Shown one piece after another: positions 41,540 to 49,169 of a stretch of DNA of 64,000 nt (position 1 is its first letter; every line of letters starts with the position of its first letter). The position numbers and the translations under genes are program-made. Source of the DNA: Butyrivibrio proteoclasticus B316 (GTDB lineage Bacteria; Bacillota; Clostridia; Lachnospirales; Lachnospiraceae); the NCBI RefSeq assembly GCF_000145035.1, contig NC_014387.1, positions 1,000,276 to 1,064,275 on the forward strand, written 5' to 3'. The notes below the pieces were generated by a model. The model was not told the origin of the DNA and made no database searches. It saw only the letters and a program-made list of their open reading frames with translations.

Positions 41540-44356
41540 ATGGGAAAAATATGGGATTATGAGAAATTCAAGGCGACAGCAAGATTAGCTGCCGCAGAGG
41601 GAATAGTTCTTTTAAAGAACGATGAAAAGACTCTTCCTCTTGCAGAGAATACTAAGCTGGCGATATTTGGCCGCAGCCAGATGAATTATTATAAGTCAGG
41701 CACAGGGTCAGGCGGAATGGTCAACGTTGACTATGTTGTCGGAATCTATGAAGCTATTGCTGATTCAGGGCTTTATAAGGTTGATCAGACTGTCAGAGAA
41801 GCTTATGAGAAGTTTGTAGAAGAGAATCCTTTTGATTCAGGCGCAGGATGGGCTTCAGAGCCATGGTTCCAGAAAGAGATGCCTCTTACTGATGCATTTG
41901 TTAAGAGTGCTGCCAAAGAGTCAGAGGTTGCTGTTTTCATCATCGGCAGAACTGCCGGAGAGGATCAGGATAATAAGAACGAGCAGGGAAGCTATCTTTT
42001 GACTGATGAAGAAGTTGCTGCACTTAAGAAGGTTACCAAGGCCTTCAAAAAGACGGTAGTTCTTTTGAACGTTGGAAATATCATCGATATGAAGTGGGTC
42101 AAAGAGGTTGATCCATCTGCAGTTCTGTATGTATGGCAGGGCGGCCAGGAGGGCGGTAATGCTGTTCTTGATGTTTTGAGCGGAGCAGTTAATCCATCCG
42201 GTAAGCTTTCAGATACTATCGCGGAGAATATTTCTGATTATGCATCTTCTGAGAATTTTGGCTCAGAAGTCAAGAACTACCAGAAAGAAGATATCTATGT
42301 AGGATATCGTTATTTTGAGACTTTTGATAAGGATAAGGTTTTATATCCTTTTGGATATGGACTTTCCTACACAAGCTTTGATATAGCTGCCGGTGAGTTT
42401 GCCTATGACAAAAAAGATGGCATTTCTTTTGAAGTTCACGTGGCAAATACCGGTGACACAGCAGGTAAAGAGGTAGTTCAGGTCTACATCAAGACTCCAA
42501 ACGGTGAGCTTGGTAAGCCTGCAAGAACTCTTATCGGATTTGACAAGACAGATATCCTTGATAAGGGACAGGCTCAGAATATCAGATTTGAGATTCCTAA
42601 GTACTGGTTTGCTTCTTATGATGACAGCGGTGTTACAGGCCATAAGTCAGCGTATGTACTTGAAAAAGGTGAGTATACAGTATATGCAGGAAGTGATGTC
42701 AGAAGCGCTGAGGAAGTCGGCACATTTGTACTTGATGAGACAGAAGTAGTAAGGCAGTGCGAAGAGGCTTACGCTCCTATAGAGAGCTTTGAGAGACTTA
42801 AGGCAGTTGTCAGGAACGGTAAGGTGGTAAAAGAGTTTGAGAAGGCACCTACAAGAACTCTTGATCCAAACACTAAGAGAAAAGATAAGCTTCCTAAGGC
42901 TTCTCTTTATAAATACACAGGTGATAAGGGCTATAAGCTCAAGGACGTTGCTGATGGCAAGGTTTCTCTTGAAAAGTTTATTGCCCAGTTATCCGATGAA
43001 GATCTGTGCGCAATGATGAGAGGTGAGGGAATGTGCTCACCGAAGGTAACTCCTGGCGTAGCAGGAGCATACGGCGCAGTTACAGATTCACTTCTTGGAT
43101 TTGGAATTCCTATTGCAAGCTGCTCAGACGGACCAAGCGGAATCCGTATGGACTGCGGTACACACGCTTTTTCACTTCCAAACGGAACATGTCTTGCATG
43201 CTCATTTAACGAGAAAATAAATGAAGAGCTCTTTACCTGGGAAGGACTTGATCTTAGAAGATGCAGAATTGATGCCCTTCTTGGACCTGGTATGAATATT
43301 CACAGAAGTCCTCTTAATGGCAGAAACTTTGAGTATTTCTCAGAGGATCCATTCCTTACAGGTAAGCTTGTGGCTGCCCAGCTCAAGGGAATGCACAAGT
43401 ATGATGTGACCGGTGTTATCAAGCATTTTGCAGGTAATACACAGGAGTTTAAGAGACACACTGTTAACAATGTGGTTTCAGAGAGAGCACTTAGAGAGAT
43501 TTATCTAAAGGGCTTTGAAATTGCAGTAAGAGAAGGAAATGCAAGAGCAGTTATGACTACCTATGGCCCTGTTAACGGCATTTGGACAGCCAGCAGCTAT
43601 GATCTTCTCACAACTCTTTTACGAAACGAGTGGGGATTTGATGGTATTGCCATGACTGACTGGTGGGCAATGGGTAATGACGAAGCCGGAGCTCCCGGAA
43701 GTTATCAGAATGTGGCTGCTCAGGTTCGCGCCCAGAACGATCTTAACATGGTTAATACAAGTGCAGGTGATAACACCAATAATGATAACCTTGCAGAGGC
43801 TCTTGCTGATGGAAGGCTTGAGAGAAGCGAGCTTGGAAGGAGCGCTGGCAATATCCTGAGATTCCTTATGAAGTCTCCTTCATTCCAGCATATGCTCGGA
43901 AATGAGTCAGATCTTGACAAGGAGCTTGCTGAGGCAGTATCAGCCGAAGATATGGCACTTCAGGAAATGATAGATGTAGTGGCTGACAAGGATATCACTG
44001 AGCTTGATGTCAAAGATATCAAGGTTGGTAAGAAGTCTACAACAGTATTCTGTATGACTACTCCAAGAAGATGCACAATGGATCTTGAGCTTGTACTTAG
44101 AGCTGATGATCAGCCTGATGTGGCTCAGCTTCCACTTTCAGTTTTCCAGGACAAGATGCTTCTCAAGACTGTGACTCTCACAGGAATGGATAAAGAGTGG
44201 CAGACAGTCAAGATATCTGTATATCCTGCATTTATTGGAAACTTCTATCTGAAACTTTACTTTGCTAATGGCGGTCTTGAGATCAAGTCTGCAAGACTTA
44301 TCAAGACTAAGGATATGGAAGAAGAGTTCCAGAGAGGACTTACAGAACTAAACTAA
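41540..44356 (+). CDS. Glycoside hydrolase family 3, swapped domain order
   Basis: A 938-residue beta-glycosidase. Most GH3 enzymes run catalytic barrel, then alpha/beta sandwich, then FnIII. Here the sandwich comes first (LAAAEGIVLLKNDEKTLPL through GGQEGGNAVLDVLSGAVNPSGKL, about 15-230). The FnIII-like domain follows (about 270-400), and the TIM barrel is last (about 480-800). The barrel has SDGPSGIRM, GPGMNIHRSPLNGRNFEYFSEDP, the KHFAGN motif, and nucleophile Asp707 in IAMTDWWA. This order is known from Butyrivibrio and Ruminococcus beta-glucosidases. There is no signal peptide, so it is intracellular. A further 110-residue beta-rich tail follows the barrel. The substrate (glucoside or xyloside) cannot be decided. 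Confidence 0.93.
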   Translation: MGKIWDYEKFKATARLAAAEGIVLLKNDEKTLPLAENTKLAIFGRSQMNYYKSGTGSGGMVNVDYVVGIYEAIADSGLYKVDQTVREAYEKFVEENPFDSGAGWASEPWFQKEMPLTDAFVKSAAKESEVAVFIIGRTAGEDQDNKNEQGSYLLTDEEVAALKKVTKAFKKTVVLLNVGNIIDMKWVKEVDPSAVLYVWQGGQEGGNAVLDVLSGAVNPSGKLSDTIAENISDYASSENFGSEVKNYQKEDIYVGYRYFETFDKDKVLYPFGYGLSYTSFDIAAGEFAYDKKDGISFEVHVANTGDTAGKEVVQVYIKTPNGELGKPARTLIGFDKTDILDKGQAQNIRFEIPKYWFASYDDSGVTGHKSAYVLEKGEYTVYAGSDVRSAEEVGTFVLDETEVVRQCEEAYAPIESFERLKAVVRNGKVVKEFEKAPTRTLDPNTKRKDKLPKASLYKYTGDKGYKLKDVADGKVSLEKFIAQLSDEDLCAMMRGEGMCSPKVTPGVAGAYGAVTDSLLGFGIPIASCSDGPSGIRMDCGTHAFSLPNGTCLACSFNEKINEELFTWEGLDLRRCRIDALLGPGMNIHRSPLNGRNFEYFSEDPFLTGKLVAAQLKGMHKYDVTGVIKHFAGNTQEFKRHTVNNVVSERALREIYLKGFEIAVREGNARAVMTTYGPVNGIWTASSYDLLTTLLRNEWGFDGIAMTDWWAMGNDEAGAPGSYQNVAAQVRAQNDLNMVNTSAGDNTNNDNLAEALADGRLERSELGRSAGNILRFLMKSPSFQHMLGNESDLDKELAEAVSAEDMALQEMIDVVADKDITELDVKDIKVGKKSTTVFCMTTPRRCTMDLELVLRADDQPDVAQLPLSVFQDKMLLKTVTLTGMDKEWQTVKISVYPAFIGNFYLKLYFANGGLEIKSARLIKTKDMEEEFQRGLTELN

Positions 44357-44610
44357 TTGTCGTGAAACGTGCTTTGTTACGTATATTTTAGGTGACGAGA
44401 ATGTCGGAAATGCCGATTTTATGCCTGAGAAATAATATTTCATAAAATTTTAATGAATTATCAAGCTAAAGCAGTAGTATTTCCTTTCTCATTAGTATAT
44501 AATGTTCCCATTGAATGAAATTTTGTTGTAAAGGTTATCGGTTGAGGGGCCAGGAGGCCTTTACAAGCCAGTCATTCAATAATTTCTTATGAGATGGAGG
44601 AAATAGAATA
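44357..44610. other. Intergenic region before the 81-residue gene
   Basis: This 254-bp AT-rich gap has no reading frame of note. A TATAAT at 44498-44503 may be a -10 element for the downstream gene. A GC-rich inverted repeat GGCC…GGCC (GGGGCCAGGAGGCC) lies in the leader near 44550. No clear terminator for the GH3 gene was found. Confidence 0.4.
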
Positions 44611-44856
44611 ATGAGAAGTTCCGCTAAGGCTAAAAGAGGCATGAGCCAGAGCTGCATCGAAATCATGTCAGACGCGATCAAGGCAAAGGAGCAGAACCTA
44701 TCATACGGCAAATTTAAGGCTCTGGATATGTTGGGAGCTGGCAGTATGCAGGACGAGTACTACGAATCAGAGTACCAGGTGTACACGGACAACATCGTTC
44801 GCAAGACTGAGCACACTGAGACCAAGAAGGCAGTTGCCTTTGTAAAAGTTAGATAA
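44611..44856 (+). CDS. Small basic-to-acidic protein of unknown function
   Basis: An 81-residue protein with a Ser/Lys/Arg-rich N-terminus (RSSAKAKRGMSQSC), a helical middle, and an acidic tyrosine-rich stretch (MQDEYYESEYQVY). It has no membrane segment. GGAGG eleven bases upstream, a possible -10 box, and a perfect terminator right after it argue that it is a real gene. I recognise no family. Confidence 0.65.
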   Translation: MRSSAKAKRGMSQSCIEIMSDAIKAKEQNLSYGKFKALDMLGAGSMQDEYYESEYQVYTDNIVRKTEHTETKKAVAFVKVR

Positions 44857-44890
44857 TATATTTCCTACAACTGAATATGGCGAACATAAT

Positions 44891-44924
44891 AAGAGGCTAC
44901 CACATTTGCGTGGTAGCCTCTTTT
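44891..44924. terminator. Bidirectional terminator
   Basis: AAGAGGCTACCAC / GTGGTAGCCTCTT forms a perfect 13-bp stem with a six-base loop and TTTT to the right. It lies between convergent genes; the leftward side has an AT-rich tail. Confidence 0.88.
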
Positions 44925-44942
44925 GCAGCGCTTTGTGGCTAC

Positions 44943-45605
44943 TCACATTCCGAAGACGTGTTTTCCGAGGAATTTACCTACAATGGTGATGATTGGGCCA
45001 AGGAAGAGTGCCATGAGAACGATGCCGATGTTTGGAATGCCTCCAAAGAGGACTCCCAGGATGATCACAAGGAAATCGTAAGCTATACGGATCATTGCGA
45101 AGGGGACCTTTTTGAGTACACGCACAGATAATATCTGTGGAATTGCATCGTAGGGTGAAACTCCCATATTTGCGTTGATATAGAAGGAAACTGATATGAT
45201 GAAGAGAAAAAGAGCCAGTGCGAAGATGACAGCTCTTGAGGGCATATCAGTAAAGTAGTGCTCTGGTATTGTCTTTTCCCAAAGCCAGCAGAAGAAATCT
45301 GCTATGTAACCTATAAAAACCATGTTGGCAATTGTTCCAAAGCCGATAAATTTTCGGCCAAAGAGAATAACAATTATAAACAGCACAGAATTAAGAAGCA
45401 GCTGCCAGTTACCAAAGCTGATGCCAAGGAATCTGGATATAGTGAGGTTCATAAAGGTACATGGATCTGTGCCAAGATTAACCTTGATGAGAAATGATAA
45501 AAAGAATCCCATAAAGAAAACACCGATATTCATGATGATAAGGCGCTTTTTGAAATCCTTCTGTGTAAGATAGTCTTTAAACCATTTTTGGAGTGAGTCT
45601 AACAT
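44943..45605 (-). CDS. YczE/YyaS/YitT-family membrane protein
   Basis: A 220-residue protein with about five or six membrane helices. The pattern NIGVFFMGFFLSFLIKVNLGTDPCTFMNLTISRFLGISFGNWQLLLN and its second repeat (INANMGVSPYDAIPQILS) match the YczE/YitT group: each half has a short conserved loop G-x-x-P-x-D/T between helices. Members are membrane proteins of unclear function, sometimes near regulators or transport genes. It runs opposite to its neighbours and shares the terminator at 44891. Confidence 0.8.
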   Translation of the reverse strand: MLDSLQKWFKDYLTQKDFKKRLIIMNIGVFFMGFFLSFLIKVNLGTDPCTFMNLTISRFLGISFGNWQLLLNSVLFIIVILFGRKFIGFGTIANMVFIGYIADFFCWLWEKTIPEHYFTDMPSRAVIFALALFLFIISVSFYINANMGVSPYDAIPQILSVRVLKKVPFAMIRIAYDFLVIILGVLFGGIPNIGIVLMALFLGPIITIVGKFLGKHVFGM

Positions 45606-45667
45606 AATAAATTCCTTTTTTTAAATTATAGTTTATACCGATAATACTGAGACTTCCTGAGAAATTA

Positions 45668-45865
45668 TTATTCCACAATGTGAAGAGCCCAGTACTGATT
45701 CCTGTAATTGATGAGAACCGGGGCATTTACAAAGGCTTCATCGCCGATATAACAGCGGTCTGCCTCCTTGTCAAAAGTATACTTGCGGCCTTCAGAATCG
45801 TTGTTGTTGATGTATTCCAGAGCCTGCTCGAGGGTCTCGTCCCCTTTGCATAAATGAATGTTCAT
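45668..45865 (-). CDS. Small conserved-looking protein of unknown function
   Basis: A 65-residue acidic protein: MNIHLCKGDETLEQALEY, then a charged middle, and FVNAPVLINYRNQYWALHIVE at the end. GAAAGG seven bases before the ATG gives a good ribosome site. There are no membrane helices. I recognise no family. It could be co-transcribed with the YczE-like gene 62 bp downstream. Confidence 0.6.
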   Translation of the reverse strand: MNIHLCKGDETLEQALEYINNNDSEGRKYTFDKEADRCYIGDEAFVNAPVLINYRNQYWALHIVE

Positions 45866-46076
45866 ATCTCTACCTTTCTGCTATCGTTTATACAATTTTC
45901 AGATATATTATCTAAATAGATTGCGTAAAATTATGTTACAATGTTAATAGCTATGAGTATGCAAAAATAAGGTGTTTTTAACACAAACCAATAACCATTA
46001 TACACGTTTTTGAGGGTTGTAATAGACCCTAAATAAATTCTGATACAACATAGTACAAATAATTATAGAGGTTTTC

Positions 46077-46844
46077 ATGGAAGAAAAAGAATTACTAGAG
46101 CTTTTAGAAGCAGTAAAAAAGGGCGAGACTAACGTGCAGGATGCAGTGCTTAAGTTAAGACAGGCGCCTTTTGAAGATATGGGCTTTGCAAGGCCTGATA
46201 CGCACAGAGGCTTGAGACAGGGAGCTGCGGAGGTCATCTTCGGACAGGGCAAGACTCCTGAGCAGAATCTGATGATCGCAGAAAAGCTTTTGGAGAAAGG
46301 GCAGAAGAGCGTCCTTATCACCAGAATGTCTCAGGAAGCAGCAAACTATTTTACGGATAATAAGAAAAAAGAGATTGAGTTTACCTACGATTCTTATTGT
46401 AAGATAGGCATTGCGGGAGAGCAGATAGATCCTGAAAAGGGAGTTGGCAAGATAGTAATAGCTACAGGCGGAACGAGCGATATTCCTGTTGCAGAGGAAG
46501 CCGGCAAGACTGCGGAAATCATGGGAAACAAGGTCGTAAGGTTATACGATGTAGGTGTTGCCGGGATTCACAGACTTCTTGAGAAACACGCGATGGATGA
46601 GATCATGAGTGCCAATGTTATCATTGCGATAGCAGGTATGGAGGGAGCTCTCGCCAGCGTAGTTGGAGGACTTGCGGACTGTCCTGTTATTGCGGTTCCT
46701 ACAAGTGTGGGCTATGGTGCTTCTTTTGGCGGATTGTCAGCTCTTTTATCGATGCTCAATTCATGTGCAAGCGGAGTCAGCGTTGTCAACATTGACAATG
46801 GCTTTGGGGCAGGCTACCTTGCCAGCATGATCAACAAGAAATAA
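46077..46844 (+). CDS. larB: Nickel-pincer-cofactor biosynthesis protein LarB
   Basis: A 255-residue protein of the LarB family (AIR-carboxylase-like). LarB carboxylates and hydrolyses nicotinic acid adenine dinucleotide in the first step of nickel-pincer nucleotide synthesis, the cofactor of lactate racemase. The N-terminus (LEAVKKGETNVQDAVLKLRQ…DMGFARPDTHRGLRQGAAEVIFGQGKT) is diagnostic. The C-terminal PurE-like part has TGGTSDIPVAEEA, AIAGMEGALASVVGGL and PTSVGYGASFGGLSALL. No larA, larC or larE is nearby, so the pathway is completed elsewhere or LarB has another role. It is followed by remnants of an ABC transporter. Confidence 0.92.
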   Translation: MEEKELLELLEAVKKGETNVQDAVLKLRQAPFEDMGFARPDTHRGLRQGAAEVIFGQGKTPEQNLMIAEKLLEKGQKSVLITRMSQEAANYFTDNKKKEIEFTYDSYCKIGIAGEQIDPEKGVGKIVIATGGTSDIPVAEEAGKTAEIMGNKVVRLYDVGVAGIHRLLEKHAMDEIMSANVIIAIAGMEGALASVVGGLADCPVIAVPTSVGYGASFGGLSALLSMLNSCASGVSVVNIDNGFGAGYLASMINKK

Positions 46845-46862
46845 ACGTTTGGGAGATTTGGT

Positions 46863-46979
46863 ATGAAAGAGTTATTAGAGCTTGCCAAGGTGTACAGAAT
46901 GTCAACGGATAGCATTATTAAATACATTTACATTCCGGCATTTTGCGACAAGATCAGGAATTTATTCCATAAAGGCTGA
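46863..46979 (+). pseudogene. Fragment of an ABC-transporter permease (EAA-loop region)
   Basis: A 38-residue reading frame with its own GGGAG ribosome site. LLELAKVYRMSTDSIIKYIYIPAF matches the cytoplasmic EAA loop of SsuC/ThiX-type permeases, the stretch that docks on the ATPase. All membrane helices are missing. It lies directly in front of an ABC ATPase gene, so it is best read as a remnant after internal deletion of the permease gene. Whether the peptide is made is unknown. Confidence 0.6.
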
Positions 46980-47016
46980 GATGATGGCCAATAAATGACA
47001 GTTGGGGATTAAGAAA

Positions 47017-47595
47017 ATGATAATTGAAATTAAGGAAGTTTCCAAAGCCTACGGAGAAAACAAGGTTTTGGATAACTTCAGCTTGAATATAGAGGATGAG
47101 CATTCCTACGTGATCACAGGAAAAGAGGGATGTGGCAAGACAACTCTCATGAGGCTTATCCTTAAGCTTGAAACTCCGGATGCAGGAAAAGTTGGGCTAC
47201 TGGGGGATTATAAGTACCCTTTTATAAATGCAGGAGTTGTTTTTCAGGATGACAGGCTGGTTGAGAGCCTGAATGCGATCACAAATGTGACTATGGTCAG
47301 CAAGAAAATATTCAGAGAAACTGTGGCGGAAGAGCTTCTTAAATTCCTGCCGGAGGAAGCTCTCACAGTACCGGTAAAAAAGCTGTCAGAAAGCCAGCGC
47401 AGAATTGTACAGATAATAAGAGCCTGTGCTATTCCAAGTGACGTTCTCATTATGGATGAGCCATTTCTTGGAATTGATCGCGAGACTAAGCTCAAACTTA
47501 TTCCGTACATCAGAAACGCTCAGGGCAAGGGCTCGCTGACGATATTTACAAGAGATACAACTGATCTGGATTTCGCACGGATCATAACACTGTGA
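47017..47595 (+). CDS. Reduced ABC-transporter ATPase
   Basis: A 192-residue ABC ATPase, shorter than the usual 230-260. Walker A is GKEGCGKTT (about residues 35-43), the Q loop is VVFQDDRLVESLNAITNV, and Walker B is VLIMDEP. The signature reads LSESQ instead of LSGGQ. The switch histidine is replaced by arginine (FTRDTTD where VTHD is usual). It resembles nitrate/sulfonate/taurine-type (SsuB) importers, with the permease reduced to a fragment upstream and no binding protein nearby. It may be decaying or may have taken another role. GGGGAT about eight bases before the ATG at 47017 fits better than the TTG at 47002. Confidence 0.82.
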   Translation: MIIEIKEVSKAYGENKVLDNFSLNIEDEHSYVITGKEGCGKTTLMRLILKLETPDAGKVGLLGDYKYPFINAGVVFQDDRLVESLNAITNVTMVSKKIFRETVAEELLKFLPEEALTVPVKKLSESQRRIVQIIRACAIPSDVLIMDEPFLGIDRETKLKLIPYIRNAQGKGSLTIFTRDTTDLDFARIITL

Positions 47596-47635
47596 ATAAT
47601 CTAGCGTCCAGTTCTTTAAAAAGAGGGAGATTAGT

Positions 47636-49108
47636 ATGGTAACGAATGACGAAAGTATGAACCGCTTCAAACACAAGATCATGGAGGAAGTATGCCGCCT
47701 GGAATGGGAGGGGCATAACGACCAGGAGCACATTGAACAGCTTGTGCTCAAAACAATACCGGGTCCTAAGCCTGAGTATAGATGCTGCATCTATAAGGAA
47801 AGGGAAATTGTAAGACAGAGGATTAATCTGGCAATGGCCAAGAATCCGACTTACAATCCTGATTCTAATAACATAGTGCAGGTTATTGATCCTGCCTGTG
47901 ATGAATGTCCTATTTCTGCATATTCAGTAACTGATAACTGCAGATTCTGTATGGGTAAGGCCTGCCTTAATTCATGTGCTTTTGGAGCTATATCACCCGG
48001 TGATACGCATATGCACATAGATCCGGCCAAGTGTAAGGAATGTGGTAAATGCGCAGCAGCCTGTCCTTATTCAGCTATTGTTCATCTGGAAAGACCTTGC
48101 AAGAAGGCCTGCCCTGTCGGAGCAATCACCTACGATGAATATGGCTACTGCAAGATTGATGAAGATAAGTGCATTCAGTGTGGCCACTGTATCCACAGCT
48201 GTCCGTTTGCCGCAATTGGCAGTAAGACCTTCCTTGTTGATATTATCAAGGAGATTAAAGCGGGAAAAGAGGTCATTGCCATGTGTGCGCCTGCTACAGA
48301 GGGACAGTTTGGTGAAGACATCTCAATGGCATCCATCAGAGAGGGACTTAAGAAGCTTGGCTTTGCGGATATGATAGAGGTAGGTCTTGGCGGAGATATG
48401 ACAGCTGCCTATGAGTCCGAGGAGTGGGCTGAGGCTTACAAGGAAGGCAAGAAGATGACTACTTCCTGTTGCCCTGCTTTTATCAATATGTTAAAAAAGC
48501 ACTTCCCTGAGCAATATGAGAACAACATGTCATCTACAATATCGCCTATGTGCGCAATTTCCAGATATATGAAGGCAACTCATCCAGGCTGTGTCACAGT
48601 ATTTATAGGGCCGTGCATTGCCAAGAAGTCTGAAGCTCAGGATAAATCAGTCAAAGATAATGCAGATTATGTTGTAACTTACGGAGAACTTCGAGCGCTC
48701 ATGAGGTCTAAGGGAGTTAAATTTGAACCTGTAGCTGATGATTATCAGGAATCATCGATCTGGGGCAAACGCTTTGCCGGAAGCGGCGGAGTTGCCAAGG
48801 CAGTTATCGAGTGTATGCAGGAGAGAGGCTTGGAAACAGGGGATATCAAGCTTCTTGCAGCACATGGAGGCCTTGAGTGTAAAAAGGCTCTTATTCTTCT
48901 CAAGATGGGCAAGCTTCCTGAGGACTTCATTGAAGGAATGGTTTGCCCTGGAGGCTGCGTAGGAGGTCCATCCAAGCACAGAGGAATCGGCGAGATTACT
49001 AAGGCAAGGGAGCAGCTGCTTTCCAAGGCGGATGACAGAAAAGTTTTGGAGAACATCAAGAACTATCCTATGGATAAATTTTCAATGCACAGGGATGGTC
49101 ATATGTAA
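47636..49108 (+). CDS. Monomeric [FeFe] hydrogenase, group B
   Basis: A 490-residue iron-sulfur enzyme that should interconvert protons and H2 with ferredoxin. After an N-terminal helical part, two ferredoxin-like motifs (CKECGKCAAACPYSAI, CIQCGHCIHSCPFAAI) and extra cysteines (CDECPISAYSVTDNCRFCMGKAC) precede the H-cluster domain. Its three H-cluster motifs are TSCCPAF (L1), GPCIAKKSEAQ (L2) and GMVCPGGCVGGPS (L3), all with their cysteines. L2 and L3 are of the group B form rather than the better studied group A. Cytoplasmic. It stands between the ABC remnant and the second kinase module, and the maturases HydEFG are not in the window. Confidence 0.92.
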   Translation: MVTNDESMNRFKHKIMEEVCRLEWEGHNDQEHIEQLVLKTIPGPKPEYRCCIYKEREIVRQRINLAMAKNPTYNPDSNNIVQVIDPACDECPISAYSVTDNCRFCMGKACLNSCAFGAISPGDTHMHIDPAKCKECGKCAAACPYSAIVHLERPCKKACPVGAITYDEYGYCKIDEDKCIQCGHCIHSCPFAAIGSKTFLVDIIKEIKAGKEVIAMCAPATEGQFGEDISMASIREGLKKLGFADMIEVGLGGDMTAAYESEEWAEAYKEGKKMTTSCCPAFINMLKKHFPEQYENNMSSTISPMCAISRYMKATHPGCVTVFIGPCIAKKSEAQDKSVKDNADYVVTYGELRALMRSKGVKFEPVADDYQESSIWGKRFAGSGGVAKAVIECMQERGLETGDIKLLAAHGGLECKKALILLKMGKLPEDFIEGMVCPGGCVGGPSKHRGIGEITKAREQLLSKADDRKVLENIKNYPMDKFSMHRDGHM

Positions 49109-49169
49109 AGTTTTGGGGAAGCGAACTGTTGATCAGGGTATTTGATGAGCATATGAGGCTTAAGTCTTT

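Noticed and set aside
44877..45131. 84-residue rightward frame opposite the YczE-like gene
   Set aside because: It passes through the terminator hairpin and is antisense to a clear multi-helix membrane protein.
45998..46321. 107-residue antisense frame opposite larB
   Set aside because: Low-complexity Ser/Cys/Leu composition and full overlap with the well-supported larB gene.
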